A DNA stretch of 64,000 nt, taken from positions 31,367-95,366 of the forward strand of contig CBFFRP010000367.1 of the NCBI GenBank assembly GCA_965644295.1, read 5' to 3'. A program made the position numbers and the translations under genes. This document shows positions 34,648-46,506 of this stretch, piece by piece. Position 1 is the first letter of the stretch, and every line of letters begins with the position of its first letter. A model generated the notes under the pieces. It was not told the DNA's origin, ran no database searches, and worked only from the letters and a program-made list of their open reading frames with translations. Source of the stretch: Paraphysomonas bandaiensis (Eukaryota > Chrysophyceae).

Positions 34648-35105
34648 GTCGAATAGTTTTAAACGTACTATAAAGTTTACTATGAAAGTTGTACCAGGAG
34701 GGTCTTAACACTATTAGTTTCATATGAACGGATGGATCCCACTGCCAGGAACTTTTATTTTCTCTATATATTCGATTTGTTTCCAGAATGATCTCAAATC
34801 AAATCCAGAAACAGAACCACAACAAACAAACAGAGCAGAGCAGAGGGATGGATGTGTGTACAGTATACCGTATACGTATACCTCATCATATACGGGCTGT
34901 ATGCTGCTGGTGGTGTGGTGTGTCCTCATGTGGTTTGTTTGTGCCGCGTCTTCCAGTCTTGAGCAGATAGATTCATCCTCTGCTCGTCATACATCTGCTC
35001 AAGTCTTCACGTTTCGGCAGAAGTTGAGTGTTGTGTTTTATTTTGCCGTAATGAAGACATCCACTATCTGTCAAGTATTTTTTATTAAGTAGAATCACAT
35101 TGGTC
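34648..35105. promoter_or_regulatory. Divergent intergenic region, p23 / HROB-like
   Basis: About 460 bp shared by two outward-facing genes. It contains a palindromic GTATACCGTATACGTATAC patch near 34862 and otherwise nothing recognisable. Confidence 0.45.
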
Positions 35106-35725
35106 ATGAGATCCCTTCCAGGCCCCGCCAACTATGACAATGATCGGCATATATGTGATGATAGTGGCGATATTATAGATCACACATGCAAACTTCTTCC
35201 ATTCCAAACTGTAGGTATTGTTTTACTCGTAACATTATGCATTAACTCTCTATAGCCTCAATGGAATAACCTATGTGAAGCTGTCGGGATTCCAGCGAAT
35301 GTTGAAGAGAATTCGTGGAAGTTGAGTGTAAAACCTGTTATACCGTGTACGATCAGTGACGTGAAGAATGGAGCAGCAGACCTACGTGTCCACCGTGTGA
35401 TTGTTGTTGTATTGGAAGTGGTGCATGCGCCTTCAGAAGCATATGCCCTCACAGTTGGTGTACGCAGTGTAGTGATCGTAGTTTGGTGACGGTAATATTC
35501 TTGTCACAGGACCCTACTGGAAGCATGCCCGCATTTTTTGGAGCCGATACAGCGGATCTGCATCCCGGACTGCTGATACCAGGAACTGCTGTCATTCTAG
35601 AGGGAGTCGCCGTGTTCATGTCAAGCGCGACACGGGAGCGCCATCTTGCCCTCCACTCGCGAAATGTAGCTGCTGTATTTAGCGCTGAAAAAGAGGCACC
35701 GAGTTATCCAGAAGAGCATTTTTAA
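35106..35725 (+). CDS. HROB: HROB-like OB-fold protein (MCM8-9 partner)
   Basis: Exons 35106-35210, 35256-35468 and 35510-35725 (introns 45 and 41 nt) give 177 residues. The start RSLPGPANY and the segment LLPFQTPQWNNL match the conserved PGPAG and F-W elements ahead of the HROB OB fold. The C-terminal half aligns with that fold: VIVVVLEVV, a DPTGSMPAFF turn (DPTGEMQGT in animals), LHPGLLIPGTAVILEGVAVF and HLALHSRNVAAVF. HROB/MCM8IP recruits and activates the MCM8-9 helicase in homologous recombination. The animal protein exceeds 600 residues, so this is close to the minimal conserved core. RMI2-like or other small OB proteins are alternatives but lack the PGPA and DPTG pairing. Confidence 0.75.
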
Positions 35726-36908
35726 TATTATTCGGAAGACTGATATCATCGCTAGTTATAGGAGCCACGGAAAGTAGCCCCCAGATGCTTCACAACGATT
35801 TCTATTGGAAAGAAGCCAGTTACAACATTTCTTTCAGTCTCTTCGTCTTCGAAGAAAAACAACTTAATCTAATATTCTTTTCTTGTTACGTTATTGTTTC
35901 CGAATATATTTGCTACGTTTGTTAGGGCCACAACACTACTCTGTAAACAATTTATTCTGGGCATACCACTTCTTCGGACTTTGCAGTAAGCTGCTTTTAT
36001 CATGAATAGAATACACAACTACACTTTTAGAATTAACAGCATGATAAGAAGTTAGCTTGATGTTATTGATGACAATACGCTTTCTCAAAAGAAATATTCA
36101 CCTAACAATATTATTTGAAAGTATTATGTCTTATAAAATTATGTATTCGTTATGATTTAAGCCTAACGTCATTGACGTTGTGTCAAAGAGCAAATTACTA
36201 AGCAATATATTCTGATTCTGTTATTGGCATGTCCTTACATTTTTTCCTTCCTGCCCTTCATCGAGTGTGAAACTTGTGCTCTACAATATGCACCCTTTGA
36301 ATTATACTACTACGAAAAATTCACTATATTTATGTCTATTGTGAACTTCATGCTTTGTTGTGGATATTTTACTGCTTCCGATATAAGAGAAATGATTTTA
36401 GCAACGGATTCAGAGCATTTCCTCCTTCCAAAATATACCACTGCATTAGTTCATTCCGCACCTTAAAGTATGACTTGTCATCAGCAAGTGGTGCTCGGTT
36501 ACTATTAAAACCCAGTGCATATATGCGTAGTTGCACTGCAATCATTGATAGGTTGGATTGTATCTGTGATGGGTTACACTGAAAATGAAAAAACGGATAT
36601 TTCTAAGATGAATATCAACGAAAACTCACTTTCGAAAACACCAATACTAAAAATCACTTAAATTCAGTGAACAACAACCATCCATTCACTTCTGTTATGA
36701 AGTTCTCGTTTCTTTGATTTTTATAACACCTGCCTGTTAAAATCAGCACTATTTATGCTAAATTTCCTCTTGGCTCTGTTTTTATGTGTGACGAGATTTC
36801 TCAATTCTATGTACGAAATGAATGAGTCTTAACGTGTGATTCCACATATATATGTATATATATAGCTACGTGCTAACTGCTAACTGAGAAATTCAATTCA
36901 GAGAAGCA
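35726..36908. other. Intergenic, no gene recognised
   Basis: 1.2 kb, strongly AT-rich. A plus-strand frame at 36224-36466 has hydrophobic content but no family resemblance or splice partners, so I do not call it. The last ~70 bp (TATATATGTATATATATAG near 36847) probably belong to the DUS2 5' region. Confidence 0.5.
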
Positions 36909-38436
36909 ATGCAGTCCACGGAGAATGGTAGTTGTAACGACACCTCCCCCATATTCAGGAATGTGGTGTGTCTGGCGCCTATGGTCAGAGCAGGATCTCT
37001 GGCCTTCCGATCTCTGTGTCTCAAATATGATGCTGACCTCGTATGGGGGGAAGAAATTATTGATAAACGACTGATTAAGTGTGAACGAGTGGTGAATGAA
37101 CGATTGAAGACAATCGACTTCATCGCCAATGGAAAAGTGCTAGTGTTTCGCACTGCTGCTGTCGAAACTGGAAAGGTTGTGTTTCAAATGGGAACATGCA
37201 GTGCAACAACGGCATTGGCTGCTGCCAAACTTGTTGAGAATGATGTATGCGCCATCGATATTAATATGGTAAAGCGTACTATATTGTTGTTATATCAGTT
37301 TGATGGTTTTCTGTGTAGGGCTGTCCCAAAAAGTTCAGTATTCAGGGTGGAATGGGTGCAGCACTTTTATCCAATCCAGACACAGCATGTGATATAGTTA
37401 GTGTATTGAGCAAGGGGCTTTCTATTCCTGGTGAAGTTTATGTATTTCTTTAAATAGTTCGCCTTAATCGCCGTTGTTAGTCACTGCCAAGATTCGAATT
37501 GTGGATACTGTTGAAGACACAATTAACATTATGCGTATGTTGGAAAGTGCCGGTGCATCAGCAATAACAGGTGAGTAGTTATTTGTGTGTTTCGTTAGTG
37601 ATATTTTTTATTTGATTAGTTCATTTGCGAACGAAGAATATGCCTTCCAGTGACCCCGCTAGGTGGGAAGATCTGCGGGCACTCGTTCAGTGTGTTCGTA
37701 TTCCTGTACTTGCTAATGGGGATGTTTATACTCGTGGGGATGCTTTTCATTTAATGTCCACGACAGGATGTGCCGGCGTAATGATGGCTCGACCGGTGTG
37801 TACATACAATTGTGATCTGCCTAATTAATGCTATCTGCAGTTATTGCTCAACCCTTCAGTTCTAATTAAAGGTCCTGCCAGTGATGATATTATTTCAACC
37901 AGTAATACTCAACCAGTATTATTTTTTTCTTTAAACCTAAGCGTTGATACATTGTAGGCTTAAGCGACTTAGACGAAAGCATTAAACCGTCAAAGCCACT
38001 TCGTGATGTTATATGTGATTTCTTGCGTGAGTGTATAGCATACGAACCGCACTTCCAGGTAATATGTCCGTTGTATTTGATGTTGACCTTGGCCGTAACT
38101 GCTCTGTATTTGGCCTAGATCGTCAAGTATACAATTCAAGAAATGATGTCAAGTAGAAGACATTGTCCGCAACGCTTGGTGAGTTACTACCGAGGGTGCA
38201 TTACGACTTAATTTCGATTTTCGCAGAAGCGACTGCGGACCTCTGGTTTGAGTTTCGGTCGTCTTGATGATGTATTTCATCGAGTCTGTGAAGCCAAGTC
38301 TTTGTCTGAAGTGTGTTCTATATTTGGTGTAAGCACCCTCGAAGATGACGATTCAGGTTGTGATCATATTGCAAAGAAAAGAAAAAGTACGCATGGTTCC
38401 TCTGAAAATGAGCAATTGTCATGCGATCATAGGTGA
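36909..38436 (+). CDS. DUS2: tRNA-dihydrouridine(20) synthase, DUS2 type
   Basis: A flavoenzyme that reduces uridine to dihydrouridine in the tRNA D-loop using NAD(P)H. Eight exons (36909-37268, 37319-37430, 37481-37570, 37620-37795, 37841-37901, 37958-38058, 38119-38178, 38227-38436) encode 389 residues, with introns of 45-60 nt. The TIM barrel is complete: LAPMVRAGSLAFR at the FMN site, VFRTAAVETGKVVFQMGT, DINMGCPKKFSIQGGMGAAL with the catalytic Cys, TAKIRIVDT, VHLRTKN, and VLANGDVYTRGDA. Then comes GVMMARPLLLNPS. A shorter helical C-terminal domain follows. There is no double-stranded-RNA-binding domain; the animal enzyme has one. The protein ends in a short Ser/Lys-rich tail. Confidence 0.96.
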
Positions 38437-38903
38437 AGCGCTCCCGAGTTTTGTACTTATATTCTCATGCAGTATATGTAGGTTTGAAGATTCTTACTTT
38501 CAAGAGGAAAAGCAAAGTTAGCTATACCAGTTAAATAGACAATATTTGATGTTATATATATTACGGTAAATTGAGTAAAAGCGGTCCTGATAAGATTTGA
38601 TTGAAATTATCGAAATATGAGCATGAACTTATTTAATACACAGGATGTTGATTCGCGAATGGTATTATTTTTCTAAATGTTCCTCGGCAATCTGGTCTGG
38701 TCTGGTCTGATCACGGTTATCTCAATAATGTACAGTTATGAATGAAAATTACTATTAAGACGCAAAACAATAAACTCTATCTAGTTATATATATAATACA
38801 GATTGTCATTCGGACAACGGAGTATATTGTCCCGCCTGCGTGTCATGTGGTAGTATTGGCCTTTTACCTACACACACCCTACACAGTATAATGGGGATAT
38901 AAC
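38437..38903. other. Intergenic downstream of DUS2
   Basis: AT-rich, with a TCTGG triplication near 38691 and no gene. It ends at the MITE insertion site. Confidence 0.45.
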
Positions 38904-39005
38904 CAGCAGGGCCTGATAACCATTAATGGCCCATTAATGGTAGTCCAGTTCCCGGCAATTATAATGGCCATTAATGCCATTACCATTAATGGTTACCAGG
39001 CCCTG
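38904..39005 (+). mobile_element. hAT-type MITE, 102 bp, with 8-bp target duplication
   Basis: The inverted ends are CAGGGCCTGATAACCATTAA (left, after a short CAG prefix) and CAGGGCCTGGTAACCATTAA (right, minus strand). The interior is made of ATTAATGG palindromic words. The element is flanked by GATATAAC at 38896-38903 and again at 39006-39013. The CAGGG ends and 8-bp duplication are hAT hallmarks. No coding capacity. Confidence 0.85.
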
Positions 39006-39099
39006 GATATAACTATCTACGTAGATTGATGTTGTACTAAATTCTCTTAGCAATACACTGTATAGTTTATTATATAACTGCTACACACCCAAACCAACC

Positions 39100-39310
39100 T
39101 TTCACTCCAATGACGGCCTATATCTTGTACAGTAGTAAATGTCTGTTTATTTAGCAATAGGCGCTCAAGAGTCAGAACCAAATTATTAGCTAGATGAACA
39201 TTTACTAACCAGTTTAAACTCTGATGTCCTACCATTTAACGCTACGAGAATTGCTTGTGAAGTGAAGCACCAAGCAAGGTGCGACCATTTTTGCTATACT
39301 CGTAGATGTG
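39100..39310 (-). repeat. Dispersed repeat family A, tail and 3' flank
   Basis: The minus strand reads TGGTCGCACCTTGCTTGGTG, then CAAGCAATTCTCGTAGCGTT and AAATGGTAGGA. It continues into TCATCTAGCTAATAATTTGG, the flank seen after copy 2. It lies downstream (on the minus strand) of the head-bearing copy at 39657-40003, so both may derive from one interrupted element. Confidence 0.7.
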
Positions 39311-39656
39311 AATGTAGGAGAAGTTGTGCAACGTAAAGCATGACAAGTGAAAGCAGTAATCTAAGTTTACTACTATCTTACTGGAGCGCTTAGATTACAC
39401 ATACATTTTGTGATTTTGTGCCATATGCACCGGGGACTGCCTTAATGTGCCTCACAGCAGGCACCGCGGGAAGCAGCAATATACACTTCTGAGTTTGGCA
39501 ATCTGGTGGCCTTCCCTTAGCTGTAGTGCCAAGTGTATATCTTGTACGGGCAGGATTGACAACAAAACGCTTATGTAAAGTGCAATGTAGTAGTGAATGT
39601 CTGATTATGTGTAAGAGTCGGAACTAATGTAGCAAAACAACTAAACTAACTAATGC

Positions 39657-40003
39657 TTAACTCTGATATCCCATACGAAAGATGCTTGTGCCCTCAAGGT
39701 GGGCCTCTTCCTGGATGCTTGACTTCAGCAGGCAGTCCAATACCCCGGATGCTCTTGAGGAGGGTCCGTTCCCGGATGCCTGTTTATTCGTCAAGGGCCA
39801 AAGACATCTACACAAGTGACACTTTTTTTTGTTCCTTGTACCACACAAGCATTTGGCTATGAGTGGGCAAAACAATATCTACTGACCATATATGTGTCTC
39901 ACGTCATTAAACGTGTTCAAGGGTGTTATAAAAGCCCACGGTTTTACACCGATACTCATCCCTTAGAACAACACGAAAAGGTGCTAGTCCGACTTCGTTG
40001 AAT
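39657..40003 (-). repeat. Dispersed repeat family A, copy 4
   Basis: An inverted copy: the minus strand starts at ~40003 with AACGAAGTCGGACTAGCACC. It carries CCCACTCATAGCCAAATGCT and TGTGTGGTACAAGGAACA, and finishes with CTGCCTGCTGAAGTCAAGCA at ~39735. Translated in the same frame as copy 2 it keeps CLCGTRNKKKCHLCRCLW and ASGVLDCLLKSSI. Preservation of that CxC...CxxC frame in two copies hints at former coding use. Confidence 0.85.
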
Positions 40004-40295
40004 CTAATGCAAAATAATGACACATACCCCTCGTATCTTACAGGTTCCAGGCCTCTGGCACAGAGCGTAGGACGAGTAGTTTCCGTTTTCTTGTATTTGT
40101 GTACACATAGTTGATACAGCAGAGGTTTCTAACACAGCTTGCAGCTGCTCTCAATTATCATATTTTTTAAGGACCCCATTCAATCAATTTATTGTTGAGC
40201 AAACTCCCATTGTGTATGGTGTATGGTATCTGTAAGTATATATAAGTATAGTCCACAAGGGTATATAATGTTCAAATACTCTAGCGCACATGTAG

Positions 40296-40431
40296 CAAGG
40301 CTTGACAACCATTAATGGGTGCCCAGTTCCCAGAAATTATAATGGAAATTGATGAAATAGGTTTTGACAATTATAGTTGCATTACCATAAATGACCATTT
40401 ATGATATCGCCATTAATGTTTACCAGGTCCT
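40296..40431 (+). mobile_element. Second, diverged MITE of the ATTAATGG type
   Basis: The left end CAAGGCTTGACAACCATTAA and right end CATTAATGTTTACCAGGTCC mirror the MITE at 38904-39005 with substitutions. Both copies share CCCAGTTCCC or CAGTTCCCGG and AATTATAATGG inside. No intact target duplication is visible. Confidence 0.65.
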
Positions 40432-40831
40432 AATATGTATACCATGATACGAAGGACAAAAATTGCTGATAGCTGTTACATGTATAACTACTGAAGTTAC
40501 ATTGAACCTGGTGCAGTCAAAGAAAATGTAATAAGCCTTGGAGAAAGCATTCAACGGCTACAAATTAGTGGTAGAAGATGGCGAATTAACTTGAGAATGT
40601 CAGAAACTATCATTTAAAGCCCCTTGAACTCTGTCAGCATAACACTCACTTAATTATTCATTGCAATTTCCTACGGTGATTAGTTTCACCACAGCCAATC
40701 AACTACTTGACAATAAACAACAACTCAGAGTATCGTCATATCTTATTGTTATGAAGTAAAACAAATTACACTTTAAAATCATGTTATAGTATATGTGCTG
40801 TATAACAGGTATGGAATACATGTACAACGTC

Positions 40832-43800
40832 TTAAAAATTAGTAAACGACAGTTCATCTTGCAAATCAAATGTTGACCCGATAGTATCATCGGTGTCGTG
40901 ACAGAGAAACTGCCTAAAATTTAAAACTCGGTTAACTCAAATAGCACTATATCAGACACAGATACCTCATTACTCCAAGTCTCTTCTCCAAGACAGACTT
41001 CATATCTTTTTTGTCTGGCGTTTGACCTTTTGGACGAATCCATTTAGTGTGATCACTATGCTTTAGCCCTCGAAGACGCAGTCTCCCTTGATTCTCGTCA
41101 TTCACAACTGATGTAGTTTGTTCAGGCTTTTGAAACTGGATCTCTTCTTTCAGGCTCTGAGGTAACCGTTGAAGTGGCTGACGTGTAAATTCCTTACTAG
41201 GCTCTTTAGCACGGAAATTTTCACTTGAAATAATATGAGGTATAACAGAAGCATCCAAGCCACTAGCTTTCTCACGTTGCATATTCACTCTATTAGGGGC
41301 TGACAACATGTCAGATACCTGAGAGATCGCACTACCATTAAAAAAGTAGAGCACTTCATAGGACTACTAACCATATTACACAATTTGCTTTTCTGCATTC
41401 GACCGTCTCTAATGTCAGTTGAACATTGTAAAACTTTCTCCACTAGGTCACTAACCTAAGTACACAATCAAAATAATAAATAATAATACAGATATTAGTC
41501 TTACAAGAAATTGATTGCATGTCGAGCTGCAGTCAGTTTCCGTGTCAGACTGCATAGTCTTCTTCTCAGAAGTTTGAGTTGAGCTTGATCGTGTAGTGCA
41601 ACGCTGTGACTGTGGGGATGATTCAGGACGATTTAGAGATGATTCTTTTTCGTGATGTGCTGTCAGGAATGGGTGACACAAAAGACCATTCTCTCCTCGA
41701 ATTGGGGCACGCTTGGACACATCTCTGACCAAGCAGCGTCGCGCAGCATCTACTCCTAATTGTTCATCAATAACCGGAAACTGGATATCTGCCTTTGGAT
41801 TAGTAATCATTGCAACCTTCTGATGAGTGTTTCGAAATGAAGCAAAAGGCGTTTTGCCATATAGCATTTGGTAGAGAATACATCCTAAACTCCATATATC
41901 ACTGGCTCTTCCATGCTTAATAATGCTTCCAGATGCAGCAGATTGATCATTATCATCATCCGAACACTCTGGTGGTGGAATAACTGACGGCATTACTGCC
42001 TCTGGGGCCATGTAATTCACAGTTCCAATTAGTCCATGACGAACAATGTTAGTTGTGTCGCTAGATATTTCTTTTGATATACCAAAGTCAATCAGCTTAA
42101 GTTCACCTCGAACAAATACAAAATTGGCAGGTTTAAGGTCGCCGTGAACAATACGATGCTCATGAATGTGATCGACGGCTAATAACATTCGCTCCCACAC
42201 CATTCGCATGTAAAACGGATTAACTTTACTAGAATTGGGATGTGAAGATGCGTATGCTTTCTTCTGGTGTGATATTGAGGTTGCCAAGTCCACTTCACCC
42301 ATTTCCATGACCATTGCAACAAACATATCGTTTTTATTGACTTCTGAAGCAATTAGATCAATGATGTAATCACTCCCTTTGCACTGTTTGAGAAGATTGA
42401 TTTCATTTGCATAGCTTTCGAACACTTCTTCTGCATCATCTACACAACTACTCCGAATGTCGACTCTCTTGTATGCATACAAATCTCCAGTTTTCAGCGA
42501 CACGACACGGCGCACAGATGAGCTTGCACCCCTACCCAAAGTTCCGCCTAATTGTATGTACTTTTTGTTCTCAACCACAACTTCTTTGCAGGAATCCAGA
42601 AATGCTGAAGAAGAATAAACCTTTTTCGCTGGTTTCAGAGAGATTTGTATTTCGTCATCTTCTGGTGTCGATACTTTTTCAGCCACCTTAGATCTTGACG
42701 ATCTTCTTGCTTTAGCACGTGGTGGCGATGCGACACTGTCATCAACATTTGAACTTTTCGATTCTCTCTCCGTATCACCTCCAGCGAAAGACACTCTTTT
42801 TTTTCCCTCTTCTACACTTGTCTCATAGGCCTCGCGGTGACGTGTATGGCTTCGTTTATTATTAGATTCTTTCAGTGTTATCACTAACTCGTCGGAAGCA
42901 TCATTAGGGGGCTGAGTAGATGATTTCTTTGTTACTGTGGTGTTCAGTACGGAACTTTTATTCACACGATCAATACGATTGCCTTCATTCGATTGAGCCT
43001 TTGTGACCTCAGCTGCAGTGAGACATGCTGTTGATTCACAGTTTGTTTCTGTATTACAATCTGAATCACTACTAGTCTCTATATCTTTAGATCGCTTCTG
43101 TCTACTCTGAAGAACCACTACTGAGTCATTCAGTGCTGAGTTTTTCTCTTGCACGGATACTGCACTTGTTGTAGATTCACCAGGCAACACCCGCGCAGGC
43201 ATTCCTAAATATATCATGTCAGATAAAACATAGATAGAAATATATATTACCTAGTCGAGGGCGACTACGACCCGCAATCTTATCGCTATTGCGTTTAATA
43301 TATTGACTATCTAAGAGCGGTGGCTGGTCAATCTGGACAGGAGTCGTGTCGCCCGGCCTGCTCACTACTGCGGAGGCGATGCTCCCGCCGTTATCACGAC
43401 ACTCTTTGTCTAGCTTAGAACAGGTAGTATCTGCTTTATCTTCTTTTTTGTCATAACTAACGTTTTCTTTTCCTGTGGCCTACACGAGACTTTTATACTG
43501 GCAAGAGTATAGCACATACAAATCCACCTTGCTTGTGACTCTTACATCGTCATTCGTGTTACTTCGCAACAATGGCTGCATGAGTAGCTAAGTACATACA
43601 ACCTTAACAAGAACAACTTGCAATATACCTTGGAGCTTGAAGAAATGCTTCCCGAGCCATCCATGCTTTCCATTTCTTTCCAAGCTTGAATAAAGGACGG
43701 ATGTCCACATCCAATGCCTTTTTTCTTCATTTCTCTCAGTACTCTCCTCGGATCTTTGTTGTGCAACCTACGACAGCTATAATAATGATTTCATAGTACA

Positions 43801-44198
43801 TATAGACTACCCATACCCAAAGTACTGCGCTTTAAATAAATACAACTCGACAAAAGCAGTATCATTATAGTTTGCTGGATTATCGAGCACTGGAAAAATA
43901 TCATTGAATAAGCGGCATATTGACGCATGGTTGTCTTCCTTGTTAGCAACATATCTTATATAAGCTGACCAGTGTTTTACAGATGTCGAGTCTACAAATA
44001 AAATATTGTGCAACAATTTCTTTTGAACTTCACCAGATGTCGAATAATCGAACAGAAGTCTGTGCTTAGTTGTACCTAACCTCTCTTTTATTGCTGCATT
44101 CCATTTCTCTTCCTATAAAGACATTCTTTAGCAACTGATGTTGTTTCAGTTTTATACATTCCCACCTCACATACATCGACCCGATTCACAGATGTCAT
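40832..44198 (-). CDS. TTK: Mps1/TTK-type dual-specificity protein kinase
   Basis: A spindle-checkpoint kinase that acts at kinetochores. Nine exons (minus strand, 44175-44198, 43817-44112, 43629-43776, 43528-43587, 43251-43479, 41505-43204, 41372-41455, 40966-41318, 40832-40913) give 991 residues with every phase matching. Introns are 40-62 nt. Residues ~10-175 form an Mps1/Bub1-like helical-repeat region (KHWSAYIRYV, DPRRVLREMKKKGIGCGHPS, FIQAWKEME). The middle is Ser-rich and basic. The kinase domain starts at LGGTLGRGASSSVRR (~residue 474), with Lys in YAYKRVD and then IVHGDLKPANF, LIDFGISKE and GTVNYMAPEA. All are characteristic of Mps1, including the non-Arg HxD. A ~220-residue C-terminal extension follows. 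The eight-codon first exon and the last exon are the least certain. Confidence 0.88.
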
Positions 44199-45719
44199 TG
44201 TGCTGTGCCACTAACAGAGATCAAGATCTCGCTTCGACTATGATATTATACAGCAGATTCAATCCCTACTTAAACAAATGAAATCTATCGTTCTGTTATT
44301 TTAAAGAAGCAGCTATTTCTTTCATCAACTTTCTTTCAACGAGGGTCTGTCTGTGCTCGCATGGTGTCAGTGGTGCATATGTGGCAAGTTCAACGGTTAC
44401 CTTCCAAAAACATTCATATGTGTCTGTATACCTGATTGTATACTGCTGTACTTTGTGATGGACAACAAAATGTCCGCACCACTAGACTACTGCTGTATAC
44501 AGGTATACGTATATACCACCCCTCTATCTATCTACTGTGTCTATCTATATGGGGGTCCTGTTTGTAGACAGGGGTAGCATATGATATGATATTGTATGAG
44601 CTATACCAGAGTTAGTATGCATCTCTAACGCCTCAGCAATGAGTGGTCTCACGGGGCTATATCACTGAACATTGTGGCGAAGGGTACTCTTAACGACACT
44701 TGATATACTATACATTCAGCTTATGACAGTGAGGTTATTTTATATATTACAGTTGGTCTCCACTCGTTGATAAATACAATGTGCTCTCTACCCACACTTC
44801 GATCACGTTAACGAAGGGAAATATGTTATTTCCATTTAGATGGCTGAAGGTCACGATCGTATGTTGGAGATATTATGTGCTGTGCTGCTTACATATGTAT
44901 TCATTCGTTGTGTGGAATAAAACTCACAAGTGAAGAAGGAATAATTATAACGTTCAGTATGTGCTTGAACTGTGACTACTTCATTAAGCTTCGTTATTTG
45001 TTACAGATCGGACATATTGTGCACTCAATTTGATTTCGTGTGTAGATACAAGTTACAATTCCCATTTTGAATTACGAACGCACTTGCAAGCATAAAGAAT
45101 ATATGTCTTCAATTAAAACTTAAGTATTTTTACTCTGGGTTAATGTATCTCCTTTCAAACAACCTGCACTATTTCTGACAATTACACATAATAATAAAAG
45201 TGGTGCGTGCAAATTGGGACAAAACTGACAGATATCTGACTCAGCAGAATATCTGGTTGTGATAGTTGTACCGTATACATCCAGGAAGTAGCGCAGTCGG
45301 AGCCCAACAAGGACACATGAAAATACTCGAAGTGTCTACTAAATTCCACTATCTGGTGTGTTCGTATCTGAATCGTACTTAAAAGTATAAATTATCACCA
45401 AAATAAGGCAAGAATTATGAGATGTTAAAAATTTCCAAAGATTACATATAATATCATTAATAGTGGAAACATCTATTGTTTTACTTTTGTCCTATTCGGG
45501 CATGAAACGAAAATTTAAAGAATAGACAAGAGTGTGGTGTACAAAATCTACTTTGTTACTACAATTGGTTGATAGCGTGTATAAGTATAAAACATCTAAT
45601 AAAAGCAGTTGTCTACCCAACCATAGCTAGTTCAATACGCATTTCATGGACGCAATATAAACACTACTCAAATACCTATACTGCATCACGGTTAAGAAAC
45701 ATTGAGAAGTTGACATGTT
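44199..45719. other. Intergenic, no gene recognised
   Basis: 1.5 kb of AT-rich DNA between the 5' end of the kinase gene and the 3' end of the cupin gene. A 74-codon frame at 44353-44577 has Cys/Tyr-rich random-looking content and is not called. No RNA gene is evident. Confidence 0.5.
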
Positions 45720-46131
45720 TTAACTATCTTCGTCATCATAGAGAGTTATTTGAAAAGTTTTCAGAATCGGTTCACGAATATGCCAAGTCGTTTTATCCCC
45801 TCGCCTGAACTCTCCTGCAACTCCTGGATACAGCTCCATTGTCGCTCCACCTTCAACAATAACTGTTGCCTGGCCTTCAACAACTGTGAAAAATTCATCT
45901 TCTTCGACATCTGTAACTACTCCTGGAAAGAGTACTGTAATATTACACACAAAATGTGTCATGGATACCTTCTGTACACTTCCATATTCCTCGCACAACA
46001 TTTCCATTGTATGATGTGGATAAAACTCTGCTCGACACGACAGGAGAACCACTGACAACTTTATTCGGTTCCAGCTGGTCTTCGTCAAGCTCAACCTCCC
46101 TTACGGAACAAGAGTAACTCGGAGTTGACAT
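45720..46131 (-). CDS. Small cupin, DUF861/EutQ-like
   Basis: Exons complement 45969-46131 and complement 45720-45922 (46-nt intron) encode 121 residues, a single cupin barrel. The family pattern is clear: GIWKCTEG, then DEFFTVVEGQATVIVEGG, PGVAGEFRRGDKTTWHI and ILKTFQITLYDD. This matches the Cupin_3 group (ureidoglycine aminohydrolase-like and EutQ-like proteins), which usually lacks the full metal-binding histidine set. The usual G-(X)5-H-X-H-type first motif is not obvious here, so the substrate cannot be inferred. No targeting signal. It diverges from the membrane-protein gene at 46507 with ~375 bp between the start codons. Confidence 0.83.
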
Positions 46132-46506
46132 GCGTAGCAGATGTTCTTGTCACAGAATAGAGAGGAAATTGCAATCGTGAATGGCGATGATGGAACATGA
46201 TTCAGCAGTAAAGTTGCAACACACCATCACATTGCCGTATTCTACACTGTACTACTGTATCTATATCCTGACCCTGTAACATATAGCATGTACCGTATAC
46301 CGTATACTATGGTGTACATGTAGACGTATCCAAGAGGTGTTGGGGTACAGTATCCTGGTATACGACCGTACCATACACTATACTCCAAACTGGTACACGC
46401 CACTGTAACAGTCCACCTCCACCAGCCCAAAACTCAGTGGTGGTATGTTTTGACGAGAGTGTTTACATTGATTAGTTGTTGGGTGTTGTCAAATACAACT
46501 GACAAT
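46132..46506. promoter_or_regulatory. Divergent intergenic region, cupin / membrane protein
   Basis: About 375 bp containing the 5' flanks of both genes. The patch 46260-46390 is rich in TATAC/GTATA words (ACCGTATACCGTATAC at ~46291), similar to the palindromic patch upstream of the HROB-like gene. Confidence 0.45.

Noticed and set aside
36224-36466. Hydrophobic 80-codon frame upstream of DUS2
   Set aside because: AT-rich region, no family, no splice partners; composition fits a chance frame.
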